Of a stretch of 64,000 bases of DNA, positions 25,073 through 37,293 are shown piece after piece (the first letter of the stretch is position 1; each line of letters starts with the position of its first letter). Under the pieces are notes generated by a model. It was not told where the DNA came from and did no database searches. It saw only the letters and a program-made list of their open reading frames with translations. Position numbers and translations under genes: made by a program. Location: NCBI GenBank assembly GCA_021234155.1, contig JAJEKV010000036.1:2720996-2784995 (forward strand), in the 5' to 3' direction. The stretch is from Isoetes taiwanensis. Its lineage: Eukaryota; Streptophyta; Lycopodiopsida; Isoetales; Isoetaceae.

Positions 25073-25202
25073 ATAAATTTCTTGTATGAAATAAATTAGA
25101 TGTGTAAAAAGGAGATATGAAGATATGGACGCACGCTTAACTTGCCGATGAGCAAGAGTTATTTACGATCAAACAAAGGAGTTGCTACTCAGCTAAAGAG
25201 CA

Positions 25203-25276
25203 CCCCACTTTACTCGATTGCATGGCCGGATGTTTGCTGCCCCACTTTACTCGATTGCATGGCCGGATGTTTGCTG
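25203..25276. repeat. 37-bp perfect tandem duplication
   Basis: CCCCACTTTACTCGATTGCA... through ...GGATGTTTGCTG occurs twice in succession with no differences. Confidence 0.95.
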
Positions 25277-28227
25277 AAATGATTAGTAACAATATCTTAT
25301 GGCTTTGAGCATCTCAATTGCAAATATGCCCAATTATCTAGGGTTGATCCGTAGATAAATTGAGATCTGGAATATTAAGTCTGCTACTTTTTTATCAGCC
25401 TAGACAAGTAAAATGGTTGTGGATCACCTTAGGCAGGAAATATATGAAAAAGAAGGAAATAAGATGTCTGTATCATTTAAGGTGGTGAGATTGCTTCTGT
25501 GAGGATGTAATTGTAGCAAGTCTGTTATTCAAGTATTGTTAATAAAAGTCTGCAATGTTTTGCAAATCTGTGTATGCAGAACAAATATTTCATCGTCAAC
25601 ACATGAAATAATTTACTTTAAGTCTTGTTTTACACCATGTACTTTCTTTGAATCAGTGAGGAAATTACTACCATTACAGAGTTGGAAGATATTACAGACT
25701 TAGATTTAAATTTTAAATGGTTACGATTAGAATCCCACTTAGATGATAGGTCTATTTTGAAGAGATAAAAACTTCGTTGCTTGGGCAAAGAGACTGTGGA
25801 ACATCATGAAAAAGCAACAAGAATATAGAGGAATAGAATGGGGAGCAAATATAGACTGAAAAATCTTCAGAATAATAACCTTCTTCAAAATAATATCTGT
25901 TTTAGCAATTTTGCTTATCTTATGTTTCAGCAATTTTGCTTCTCTTATTAGTTTTATCCCTCTTATTGTACGTCTTCCTTCCATCTCAGATCCTTATCAT
26001 TCTGTAGCTTCAAGCTTGCATCCTCCTTCTACTCACGTAGATCAAGTGTTTGTAGGAAACATCTCATAGCTTCTTCTATGGCTCGTCCACACTGTGACGA
26101 TAGTACAGTTTGCTCCTTTTTACATCTTTCTACTATACATTGAAGCATAATAACATAATGAATGAAATCCAAAATCATAGATTATTGTGCATTTTATTTT
26201 GTTCAGCTTCTTTTAAGTGCTGCAAGATCGATTCTTGCTGCATACAGATCAAATAATTCACTGCAGAAAGATAAAATAAAGACAAACAACACTTAATGCT
26301 TTAACTGGAATTTAACTTTGCATAGTGTAGCCACTCCAAACTCCATCATATTAGAATGATCATCCCTTATTTTCAAAGGATATCTTGTTCATGCATTTAG
26401 GCTATCGGTATGAGAAATTTATGCAAAATGTAGCTCTCATAAAATTTTCAAAGAGCAATCTCGTTTTAATTCTTAGCAAATCCAGCACAGTGGAGCCCAA
26501 GATGCCTAATTTATGGAAGCTCAGGGATTGAACCTGAAAATCACCAATTAATCTCTTAAGAAAAGTAAATATTATACATGTACGAAATTCTTAACCTGTT
26601 TGAATGAAATCCTTCCGATTTATCTGCCATATTGAGCATTATGTTGATGCTTCCAAATAAAATCCTTGATTGTCATACCTACAAATCCAAATCTTTGAGA
26701 TGAACGTTTCAAAGGGCATTCTCATCATGAAGCTTAGAGATGTTGAGAGCATGCAAAATGACTGTCCTCGCTTCAGAACCTTCTTTCCACATCGTCTACA
26801 AGGCAAAACAAAAAAACGTCAGTATAGAATCATGGAAAGACTATAATCAATGCAAACTTACCATGGCAAGCTCTTGCGGTCAGGCACAAACACAAATACC
26901 CTGTTGCAATAGAGATATAGGTCACCGGAATGGAGGGAAACTAGAATGGCAGGAAGCGGGAAAGGAATGAAGGGGAATGGGGTTTCAAATTCGAGAGGGA
27001 AGCGAAAATGGGGCCACGTTCTAGGGTCACATACTTCGAAATATTTTGACAGAACAAATTCCAAGGCATATTTTTGGGGTTTAGGATTCGAGAAATATCT
27101 AGAGATATTTCAATATCTTGGACGATTATACACTTACCATGGGAGAATGTGACCACCCAAAATTTGCCACGTAATATGTATTAGAAACAAAGGACCTCAT
27201 CTCCCATTGGCCAGAGGAAAAAGCTGACGTGTAATTTATGAATTTTCATATTGGGCCCATATGGGACCTCATATTTTCTCGAATGGGAGGAAAGGCTTTG
27301 CCAGTGTTGCCACCAGGGCGCCATTAAAGATGAATGCCATTACCCTCCGGATCTTCAAGCGTTTGCCCATATCCGAAGCGATGTTCGATTACTAGTGCTC
27401 GCCAAATTTGCATGAGTTATTGAATCTCGGCGTCAGTGGGGCTTGTTGGTCATACCCAGGAGTTATGGATGCGGACTCGGTTATTGTCCTCCGGGATGAT
27501 ATTGAACTATCCTATACAAGATATCACATTGTACCCAGCGTGCTTAATTAACGCTAAGGTTTTTTCGAAAACCCTTGTGAGGGGGTTTTAATCGACAATA
27601 TCGCTTGCTACTCTCTTCTTGTTTGGGTCCCATAGGCTGATTGGTCTCCGTGGACGATAAAATCTATTCTATTCTATTCTTTGGTCTATTTGATGCTTCA
27701 ACCCTGACCAGATAATTTCGGTTTGCCCCTGCAAATTGATGTTGTTTTATATGTTTCTTGTGTGGGTTCTATGTGCTCTTGCTTTTCTTCTTTGGTCTAT
27801 TTGATGTTTCTTCTTTGGTCTATTTGATGCTTCAACCCTGACCAGATTTGATTTTGGATCAGGATCAGTGTGTTTGCGGATCAGGGGTTTCTCTCTCCTC
27901 TGTTGGCTTTCCATAGTTCTTTGCTCGAATCTCTCTGCTGCGCTGTTGCTTCTTTGCCACGTGTACGGTCCAGGTTTTTTTCCAGGAGACGTGTACGGCT
28001 CCATGTTTTTTAATAAAAAAAAAAGCTCGATTAGACATATGTGGTGCGAGTAGTTAATTTCTAAGGATGTCCATTCACAAGTTTAATTAATTGGAAATAA
28101 GCATCAACTCGACTTAAAAAATTAATTTCTTGAATTTAGGAGCACTAACTCAATTGAAAACCAGGTAACAGAAATGAGAAAAAACGTTGGAATCTTATCA
28201 AAAATGATGTCTACATACATCTGACAC

Positions 28228-29695
28228 TTATTTTTGTGACAATGGCACATACCATTCCGGACCAAAGCCTGCTTTTAATCTCGCCCATTCATTAAACGGT
28301 GGTTTTAAGGGCCCTCTGAAACATTTCTTCACAAGCACATGAAAGTATGCTATCAAGGATTCAAACCCAACGTCCTCATTCTTCTGCAAGCTTTTACTTC
28401 CTTCCAACCCTAACTTGTCAATGACACCGTTTCCAGAATCATGCTGCTGTTCTTCGATGATAGGAATGCCAATGGCTAACGGATGTGACCTGAAGAAGAG
28501 ATAAGTAAACCATCTCACACCAGCAGCACAGTGAGTGATTTCTTCAGGATAGACTACAAGTTCAAGCAAATTGGCAGATTCCTCATCTCCACCCTTCCTA
28601 AAACGTGAAATAGTTGTTGGGATGACATCGAGACCCCGGGCCTGTATCATGAAAAAGCAGAAACCAGATGAGAGTCTCAGAAATCCTGCACATCAATCAG
28701 CAAAATAGGAAAACTGTAGCAACAAGAAGGAAAATCTGCTTCTACCTCATGAACACAATGTTCAACAGCAAGACGAGCGTCTAACTCACTGGAAGTAGCT
28801 GCAGCAGAGTCCCATAAACCATCATGGACTGGAAATGCACCATAAAATGACCCTAGCTGTTTTAGCCTGGCTTCCAAAAGCTTAAAATGACGACCTTCAT
28901 CTTCTGCAACTCTAACAAAGTCATCAAAAAATGCCCTAGGCATGGCTTCCTTTCTCCCAAAGCGAGCAATGATGTCCTGAAATTTTAACGTAAGTATAAG
29001 TAGGAAAATATACAACAGACATGATTACAAGGAAATGATGTCTAGTAGCAACTATTTTGGCCTGCAATGTTACAATTAATTTCCAGCTTAGTAGCACATA
29101 ATACTACATCTACAATCCAGAAGAAAATACTCAAAGGAAAAATAAGTGTTGAGAAAGAAGTGAATACTTATCACTTATGTCTGTAAACGAATATTTCCAT
29201 GAATTATGGATATCAAATAAATAGATAGAGATCCCACTCACCCAAGCCAAATCTACTGCCCAACTTTCAGTGTGCACAAGACTGTGAAGAAGCGCTTGTC
29301 GGCTATGCAAGCTTCCTGCTTTTCCAAGCTTGGGCATATATTGCGGAGCTACTACCTTCACCTGCCACCAATAATAACAACCAGTCCTTGATGCTCATTA
29401 CCTGCAGAGCTACATCAATGTTTAGAATCAAAATCTATTCCTCTTCTTTCTGCGTAGAGAAGAGAGAACTTACAATGGAAGAACGAGCGGGTTTATCTAG
29501 AACCACAACATTATGTGCTGGATCGTAAGGCAAACTGATAACACCCTCAGTCCAAAGTCTTGCTGCCATATCTCCAAACTCCACCTTTTTCCAGGGGTCC
29601 GGTGTTCGCAGAACCTTGAGTGCTGCTTGTTCCAAAGTATCTCCTTTACAAGGCGGCAGCAACATAACCTCGGCATCGCCGGAGCTGGCCATCAT
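28228..29695 (-). CDS. Ferritin-like DUF455 family protein (four exons, 328 aa)
   Basis: Exons 29695-29474, 29361-29242, 28976-28746 and 28641-28228 are all phase 0 with GT..AG borders, giving 74+40+77+137 residues. The order of motifs is complete. Exon 1 is the N-terminal cap ending VVLDKPARSSI. Exons 2-3 give HTESWAVDLAW joined to DIIARF, and exon 3 has VAEDEGRHFKLLEARL. Exon 4 gives ARGLDVIPTTISRF and LLELVVYPEEITHCAAG. The conserved Glu and Glu-x-x-His residues are those expected of a di-iron four-helix bundle, and the family is annotated ferritin-like with unknown substrate. No disruption is visible, so this is probably a functional conserved host gene. The ATG at 29695 is chosen as the first in frame; one codon later is equally possible. 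Confidence 0.92.
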
Positions 29696-30592
29696 CGCAA
29701 GCTTAAACCCTCTCTAGGACAAACTTTAGGGCATGGTCGTTTATTCTTTAATGCAAAACTAGTTATATTCCAGCTTGTGTTTTTAACATCTACATGTGCA
29801 CATAATTGGGTGTATTATTGCCTTGAGTGTGTATTATTGCTCGGAGGCCGTCAAATGATGGCATCTTCTGTGGAATATGCCGGTGTGGAAGATCTCGGGT
29901 CAGCATGGGGTCAAGTTGACCCCATTTAATAGGGGCGCCCCTTACCCAGCACCATGGGTTGAGGCACACTCCAGCCTGTACAATACAATAACACATGAAT
30001 ACAATACAGCAAAGCAAGCAAATTAACCAGATCGACTCCTTCTTTACAGCACAAACATGGCGTATTCACCAATACAATACAATACACTGGTCTTCTTACT
30101 GGATTTCTTACTGGTTACATTGGTCTTCTTACGAGCTACAATTTGTACATGAATAAAGCTGTGAGAACATGATGAGGGACACAAAAGAAGAAACATGCTT
30201 AACTTACTGCTGGAAGCTTTTATAAGAACACATAAAGGATTCGGGTAGAGAATTTATTCAACAATCAAGACTACCGGCAATTATAGCCTTAGATCTTAAG
30301 CTTGCTCAGGGTAAAAGCATATAGCTGGGGGTCATTTTTTATGTCAGCGACAGTAGGTGCTTAGGGGTTGCTTTAGGTGATGGCCTTTTTTTTTGATGGG
30401 TTGAAGAACGGTAAAGAACGCGCGAAATAGGTTTGGCTCTCCCATCCGAATCGGGAAATTCGTTGGCCATGTCAACAATCTGGCTGTAGGGGCTGATTCT
30501 CCCGCTCCAATTTGCCGGGCTGAAGCAGCTCCCAGAAAATTTTAAAAATTAGATGGAGAATAGTTGGTTTAGAAAAAACACAATGAATTTCA
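29696..30592. other. Intergenic, likely DUF455 promoter side
   Basis: No gene is seen. Short AATAC-type repeats occur near 29985-30080, and repeated TCTTACTGG-like segments near 30090-30130. Confidence 0.4.
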
Positions 30593-31672
30593 ATGGATTT
30601 GGTTGAAAGATACGTTGCTGAATTTGCAGCACAATTTGATGGCCAGGATCTGGAAGATCTTGCTGCTGCTCTTGGTATTGATCTGGATGAATTCCTCCTA
30701 AATTTTGTTGTGCAGCATGAGGTATCAAATGCACAGGATATTCATGAAATTGTGGATCCATATGCATCTGCACCTGCAACTGTGGTACCTTCATCTCCAG
30801 TATATTTAGTTCCTGAAGCCTCTACAACATGCTTTGATGATTGCAAAAAGGTGTGCAATTGTACATCCCCAAATACTGCATGTAGAAGAATTCTATCAGC
30901 CAGAAGGAGATTACAAAGGAAGAGGAAGAGAGAGTCTGAGAAATTCGTCCTCGAAGCAAATAAGGGCAAATGAAAACTCACTACCAAACAGAAACAAAAA
31001 TTGGCCAAACAAATTGTGGATTTCACTAATAAGGTATGCCTTAATTTGAATTTTGAGGATAGAAAAGAGGTTTTTGCAAGAGCAACGGAACAGCTTTCTG
31101 AATATGGTATCATAGGAAACAAAGAATTAAATGTTTACAAGCATGTTGTTAACAGTGTGAAGGAGGCTCTTGCTGTCAAGAAACGTTGCAGGACTCAGGA
31201 TATCCACCTTGATGATGGTTGTCACTGGACCAAAAGACCCGGCATTCCAACAAATACCTTACGTCCCCATGGGATGCAAAGTCATAATCATTACCAACAT
31301 GGACATACCGGGAGAAATAGTCAACGGAATGACATCCACATCGACAATTCTCTCCAACACATGCACGTCAAACGAACGTTGGTCAAGTACAGGCACCAAG
31401 GACCCAAGACCATCTTCAAGAGAACATTCCCGCTCGCATTAGCATATGCTATGACAGGACACAAGAGCCAGAGCTCCACGACAGAAGGCAACGTAATCAT
31501 GGTCGTAAGGAGGGTGTTCATGCCTGGGCTACTGTACGTGTTTGCTGTCACGAATAAAGGACAGGAGACAATTGTCAATCATGTCACCAATCACGACGGC
31601 GGACTTCCAGCCGAACCAAGCGTTGCTAATGTAGCTGCTTCAAATCCTGTGGTAATCCCTACTTTGTCATAA
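30593..31672 (+). pseudogene. PIF1/Helitron-type helicase remnant with N-terminal module
   Basis: The frame 30593-30973 gives an acidic N-terminus (LEDLAAALGIDLDEFLLNF), a Cys-rich piece (CFDDCKKVCNC) and a basic tail. After a stop, the frame from 31001 gives IVDFTNKVCLNLNFEDRKEVF. It then jumps to the C-terminal helicase region. GCKVIIITNMDIPGEIVNG (near 31276, in another frame) and FKRTFPLALAYAMTGHKSQ (near 31420) match the late motifs of PIF1 helicases. VRRVFMPGLLYV follows. Most of the helicase core (Walker A and B) is missing. PIF1-type helicases of this kind occur in Helitron transposons. The N-terminal module is not one I can name. Confidence 0.7.
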
Positions 31673-32294
31673 TCCTTTCTATCAAGATCCCACTCCGGGA
31701 TGCCCAATGTAAGATTCATAGATTAATACATGTTCTCGCCATCAAAAAAAGAAAGAAAAAGCAGACAACTATGAACTCCCATCAAATGTGAAAGCCTTCA
31801 GTAGCGCTGATCAACAATGCCACCATAAAGCCCTATCACGTAGCATCTAAATTCACACCCTCACACTATCGCGCCCCCACACTACTTCTAGACACCAAGC
31901 CTATAAGTAATGCCCCCACATGCATAGCGTGCACTACTTCTAGGCGCTAAGCAACTTTCAACTCATGTCTTAACGCACAAAACTCCACAACACAATCATG
32001 TCAATCAATGAAGCTACTCCATCCCACACCCTCACCCTATCGCGCCACCACACTACTTCTAGGCACCAAGCCTTCTCTATTCCTCAAACTAGCATTACAT
32101 ACACATCCCCATTACATCTTACCCTATAACATCCTAACCACCCCAATGACAAAACCTTGCAATGCTGCAAGGGAGTTCTGTACATTTCCCAAATGCCATT
32201 AGGAGGCGGATTCAAAAAGCGTATCCAGTGGTAAACCCAACTTTGTCGTAATTCTTTCTATCAAGATCCCATTTCGGGATGCCCAATGTAAGAT
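31651..32294. repeat. Dispersed direct repeats after the helicase remnant
   Basis: About 60 bp at 31651-31712 (containing TTTCTATCAAGATCCCA and GGGATGCCCAATGTAAGAT) recurs at 32231-32294. A second segment (CTATCGCGCC...ACTACTTCTAG...ACCAAGCC) occurs near 31865 and again near 32035. Confidence 0.75.
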
Positions 32295-32318
32295 ATCCTT
32301 ATATATCTACTCTATATA

Positions 32319-33070
32319 TGTTCTTATGTTTGTCGCTTATCCAGGCCCAGTCGATTCGAGAATCCGAGCGGCTCCGCGTGGCTTTGGGGCGTATCCTACG
32401 GCCGGATGGCTGGGGGAGTTTATATATAATTCAGATAGAGGCGATCCTACGGTCGGGTTGATTTGATCGATCGCCGGTCCGAGGATCCTACGGCTCACGT
32501 TGTTGCAGGGACACATCCCTACGGTGTACATGACTTTGGGAATTATATGTAATAGATCCTATGGCTCATGTTGCGTGAGATCTCGACCCTTGATGGAGTC
32601 CGAGGATCCTACGACCCCAAATTGAATGCATATGTTCTTATGTTTGTCGCGCTTATCCGGTAGTGTCCGTTCGAGATCCTCGGCCCGTGGCTTTTGGGGC
32701 GCATCCTACGGCTTTCGGATGGCTTGGGGAGATTCTATATATATTCTATATAGAGCGATCCTACGGTCGAGTTGATTTGATCACGATCGTGGGTTCGAGA
32801 TCCCTACGGCTCACGTTGCTTGGGGACACATCCTACGCCCGAGATGGCTTGGGAGTTTCTATGTAGACTCTATGTAATCGATCCTCACGGCCAGTTGCTC
32901 TTGATTACACTGATCGTCGATCCAGAGATCCTACTGACTCCGTTGCTTGGCACATATCTTACGGTCTACATGGCTTTGGGAATTATATGTAATAGATCCT
33001 ACGGCTTATATTGCTTTTATATGGTGAGATCTTGATCGTTGATCAGTCTAAAATCCTAAGGCTCATGTTG
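32319..33070. repeat. Satellite with a roughly 314-bp period and GATCCTACGG motif
   Basis: TGTTCTTATGTTTGTCGC begins units at 32319 and 32633. Within and between units, versions of GATCCTACGGCTCACGTTGC and TTTGGGAATTATATGTAATAG recur. A further diverged partial copy starts near 32838. No coding potential is seen. Confidence 0.75.
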
Positions 33071-33109
33071 AATGCTCGTCCCTTAGGAAAGGCTTCTAAA
33101 ATTTTTATG

Positions 33110-33178
33110 TTATTGGAGGGATTGAACCACGGACATCAACCCCCCAAACCCCCCACTCTAACCACTAGACCAAGCATT
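33110..33178 (-). mobile_element. tRNA-like SINE head (A and B boxes)
   Basis: On the minus strand TGGTCTAGTGG (A box) is followed 44 nt later, start to start, by GGTTCAATCC (B box). That is the spacing found in tRNA genes and tRNA-derived SINEs. The arms do not fold into a convincing full cloverleaf, and G runs fill the middle, so a SINE head is likelier than a functional tRNA gene. Confidence 0.5.
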
Positions 33179-33246
33179 AATTCCATGAATGATTTATGTT
33201 TCAAATATACTTAAGGGTAATGTTCTGATTAAGATAAAATAGAATA

Positions 33247-34020
33247 TAACATTCTAGATAGTTCAAGAAAGTTCTAGAATGTTCTGGAGGCTCTAGAAAG
33301 TTCTAAAATCTTCTAGAATGTTCTAGAAAGTTCCAGAATATTCTAGAGTATTTTGGAAGATAAGAGAATCTAGGGGAAATTTAAGAGAATCCTTCCAGAA
33401 AGTCCCAAATTCTAGAACATAAGAAAATCTGGGGGGAATCTAAGAAATTTCTTCCAGAAAGTTTCAAATTGTTCTAATAAGTTCTAGAATATAGGAGAAT
33501 CTACGGGAATGTAAGAGAATCTAGGGAAATACTTCCAGAAAGTTCTAAGGTATTTTGAAAGTCTCAAAATGTTCCAGAAAGTCTTAGAATGTTCTAAAAA
33601 GTTATAGAATGTAAAGGAATATAGGAGAATCTAACGCAATCTAAAAAAATCTCATAAAATGTAAGAGAATCTAAGAAAATATTTACAATCCTAAGGGAAT
33701 CTCTTAAAATCTAGGGGATCTAAGGGAATCTTCATAATATCTAAGGGAATCTAAAAAATGTTGATGAAATCTTAGAGTATCTAGGGGAATCTTTATAGAA
33801 TCTCTTTGAATCTCATATAATGTAAGGGAACCTAGGGCAATCTCATAAAATCTAAAGGGATCTAAGAGAATCTAAGGGGATCTTCATAGAACCTTGAAGA
33901 ATCTATGGAAATCTAATAGAATCTAGGGGGAACCTTATAAAATTTAGAGGAATCTCCACGAAACCTCCAAGAGAACCTTGGTAGAATCTTAGAGAATGTA
34001 TGAATTTAGAGTATTCTCAA
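33247..34020. repeat. 10-bp-periodic TTCTAGAA array (heat-shock-element-like)
   Basis: From 33251 the sequence runs in exact 10-bp steps, for example GTTCTAGAAT GTTCTAGAAA and GTTCCAGAATA. That is, alternating nTTCn and nGAAn pentamers, the architecture of heat-shock elements. The order decays after about 33360 but TTCTAGAA/TTCCAGAA recurs to about 33600. It then grades into GAATCTAAGGGAATCT-type repeats to about 34020. It may be a simple minisatellite. Confidence 0.75.
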
Positions 34021-34139
34021 AAGATCCTTTTAGAATGTAGGGCACGACAAGAACTTGCACGTAGGAACATGCTAAAACTCGGACATGCACCGTAGGACGC
34101 ATTAAATTTCTTGTATATATATACAATTATATTGAGTGT

Positions 34140-34440
34140 CACAAATGTTGGCAGTGCCACAAATGGTGTAGAGATTGATGCCACAAAATGTTGGTAGAGA
34201 TTGATCTCGGCCATCCACTTTTGAGATGGACGGTCCAGACGGTGCCACCTCGTAACTCCCCAAGCACCCCTCTTGTTGGTGTACCAAAATATTGGTACAG
34301 ATTGATCTCGGCCGTCCATCTCTTAGATGAGCGGCCACAACAAAAAGCCCCAAATAAGGCCCTTAGTGCGAGTGTGTGTAGACATTTAAATCTCGGCTGG
34401 TCCATCTCAAATCTGGGCGGCCACGTTAAGCCCCCAAATT
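34140..34440. repeat. GATCTCGGCC(A/G)TCCA repeat block
   Basis: Three related segments (near 34190, 34300 and 34390) contain GATCTCGGCCxTCCATCTC-like sequence. The first also carries an inverted partner, GAGATGGACGGTCC. No gene is seen. Confidence 0.6.
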
Positions 34441-34700
34441 GAGCCCTTTATTTGGGACTTAGGCCGTGGCGTGGGGTTGCCCTCTTCCCCATTTCCTCGG
34501 GCCCTTGCGAAGAACTCCTCCATCTATGGCCGATTCGGGGACCGTGATATCCAGTGCGCCCGATCGTTTACGCACTTATCTTTCTCTACTTAGGCCTGCG
34601 CTTTTCCTATATGTCGACCGACCGGATCCATTCTAGTGCCCCTCTCGGTTTCGTTCAAAAGTAGTTGAAGCGGTGATCAAAGCGGACTCAAATTTTGCAG

Positions 34701-35245
34701 CACACAACTACAATATATCTTCATCATGCTATTGCTGATTATCGCGAAGCTCTCACACAGCGAATGCCCGAAACTTGAAGTTTTCTTTTCTATGCTTATG
34801 ATCTTCCATATGAAGTGGTGATATACACCAATGTTATTGCCGTTTCAACATTTAGGTGGTATATTTTGTGAATTAGGGATCGAGGAGGCAAATGATATGG
34901 CAATGTTGATAGCAAGATTGTACCACGGGGATCTTATGATATAATTGCTTTGAGGAACGCATATCATGGTATGAGTCCTTCTACAATGGGTCCGACTGAC
35001 CCACAATACATGGAAATATAATGTTCCTCGGGTGCAAATCCGGGCTCATTTATTCTAAAGAAAAATATGTTTATACTAGTTTTTGTAATCACCCATCCGC
35101 TTTCATTACCTCGAGGGATTTGGAGTGCATCATGTGTTAAACCCTGATCCATCTGAGAGGCATTTTTGGATCAGAAGGAAAGCTTTTATGCAAAAGACAT
35201 TGCTAATCTAATTGAATCGGCACATCGAGGTCAAGTGGCGGGGCT
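34701..35245 (+). pseudogene. Alanine-glyoxylate aminotransferase 2-like fragment
   Basis: Exon-like pieces in correct order match AGT2-type class III aminotransferases. The piece after TTTTGCAG at 34701 gives HHAIADYREALTQRMPETLK. A piece after TTTAG at 34856 gives VVYFVN, then EEANDMAMLIARLYHGDL, ALRNAYHGMSP and TWKYNVP. From about 35096 GFGVHHVLNPDP reads, and then KDIANLIESAHRGQVAGLL. Multiple single-base indels and stops occur. The active-site lysine region and the N-terminal organelle signal are absent. This is a broken gene fragment on the same strand as its neighbours at 35.7 and 37.3 kb. Confidence 0.75.
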
Positions 35246-35687
35246 TTTGGAGAAACTATACGGCGAGACTCTTGAAGAAGTTCTTGCAAGCAAAGCTTTT
35301 CTAAGATTTCAACATATGTTTTGATAGGCTGTGGAGATGGAATCTTCAACAAATTGGAAGTACTAAAGCTAGGCTATGTGCGAAATTGCATCTTCGACAT
35401 TCGCGCCTTTGCTTCAAGACGCTGGTACATTGCATTTTAGGGAAAGCTGTATTAGCAAAATTTGGCAAAAATTTCGAGCCATATTTTTCTTGGGGGTGCC
35501 GGTTACTTTTTTTTTTTTTTTTCGTTTGTGGAAGAGCACTGGGAGTTCATCGCCAAATCCCAAACTGCGATCACGGTGATCACGGGGTTGCGGAAATGGC
35601 TTTGGCGTGGTGCTTTATTGGCCGGACTGGCTAGAAGGCGTCTTCCCTCGAGATCAATCGGGTAAATCGTGATTGAGGAAGCTAATG

Positions 35688-35820
35688 GGTGATGAAATTA
35701 GAAGGGTTGTTGGATTTTATCCGTAGAACAAAATAATCCGGTTTTAATTGGTGAGCCTGGTGTTGGAAAGAGCGGTAGTTGAGGGCTTAGCGGTGAGGAT
35801 TGTTCGAGGAGATGTTCCTA
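35688..35820 (+). pseudogene. ClpB/HSP101 fragment around first Walker A
   Basis: Frames read DEIRRVV, then NNPVLIGEPGVGK in split frames, then AVVEGLAVRIVRGDVP. This is the stretch around the Walker A loop of the first AAA+ domain of ClpB/Hsp100 disaggregases. A deletion and frameshifts sit in the P-loop. No other ClpB exon is visible nearby. Confidence 0.7.
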
Positions 35821-37293
35821 GGTAGTACTTTTGTCTTTTTTATGCATGTGCAAAGCTAAGTATAGGGGTGAATCAATTGTTCTTAAGATCAATTGCCTCA
35901 TGTTTTCTTGCCATTGTCATAATCTTTGCCATCTCTTCTCTTTGTCCATTGTTGGATTACTCTAAATCTTTGTGTTGTTCTTTTACGAGGGGGATCCAAA
36001 AGGCTGCGTCCGACCTTGATTTCAAAACGAGATCGATCCACCAAGGTATTAGAATTAGAGATTAAAGGTGTTAATTGGTTGAAATGTTGATATATCTTGA
36101 GGGGACTATAAAATACAATGTGCATTGCCTTGATTTGTCTATTAAAGGGACCATACATGTGCCAAGGGAGTTTGTTTCGATTGTTCAAAGATGTTGAGCA
36201 ATAACAAAACACATAATATGGCTATATGTGCATAATACATGTGACAAGTACAAGGTGCTGCAAAATGAGGTTAGTTCACTTTATGTTTTTGCCTTTATCG
36301 AGCATTTTACATGGCTTTGTAGTCTCAAGGGGGTGTGGTAGATGGTTTTACTTACAAGAAATAGGGTATGTTTGATGTTAGAAGGGCGATAATTCAATTG
36401 GTGGTCATTCTATACTGTTACAGTGATGTGTTGCTCTTCTTGATGCATATATGACATACCTTTTCGCTCCAAGCATTATATATCTTCTTGAGAACTAGAG
36501 TTTATGGAGCCTGGCGGAGACAAGAAAATGGCATTCGGGATTGTGAGCAATCTAGAAAAAAGCATTTTGGCAATCTAGCGAGCAATTTGCCAATGTCTAT
36601 TGCTTGGAGCAAATGGTATGTGTCTTTTCTTGCAGCGATGATATTTTCATTTACTCACGTATTTGCAATGATTAGATCAACGTTTCTAATTTGCCTTCTT
36701 CTATTTGCATCATCACAAGAATCATGACTAGGCCAATTTCTCCTTTGATCTTTTTGCAGCATTTTGAGGGGTGGATCACATCATGCATCAAGACTTCTAT
36801 CATGGATCATTGAATAGTTTCACGGAGGCGCAAGGTACATCAACATTAGACCCGGCATTTTTTTTGTGTTGCAATGCTTTGAATCTCTTGGCACGTGATA
36901 CAAATGTGGGATTGTAAATTGAGTTGTTGCATTTTGTCCGGGGATTAAAGTTTTTTGATTTAGCTTGAGTGATGTTGCAGCCTGGTCTTCAGATATTGAA
37001 CCCGTGACTAAAGCATCTTATTTACACGTTGTCATACCGTTATGAGGCTTTGACTCAAGACCTTATGGCGCTAACATATGCAAGGCCGCTAGATCAAACT
37101 CATTTCATATTCAACTTGAATAATCTTTGCCAAATATCCCCGACTTTGGTCTATATAGGCTTAGCATTACTTCTTAGTTTTCACTCTGCATGGGTTTTGA
37201 GCCAAGTGCTTTTTGTCCATGCTACATGCTATATTGCGTCTACTTGTTACTGCATGGTTGGAAGTCTTTTGAGTGGCCTTTTGTTTTTAACAG
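35821..37293. other. No supportable gene
   Basis: Intron-like or intergenic AT-rich sequence between the ClpB and WD40 fragments. Small open frames have no domain signal. Confidence 0.4.

Larger units (their letters stand above)
24489..28227. other. Non-coding, with one GC hairpin and one tandem duplication
   Basis: No coding region is recognised. It contains the hairpin at 25051-25072 and the duplication at 25203-25276. Confidence 0.5.

Noticed and set aside
33251-33360. HSE-like array as the working promoter of the ClpB fragment
   Set aside because: The fragment lies over 2 kb away, lacks a start and is frame-broken. Only the motif array itself is supported.
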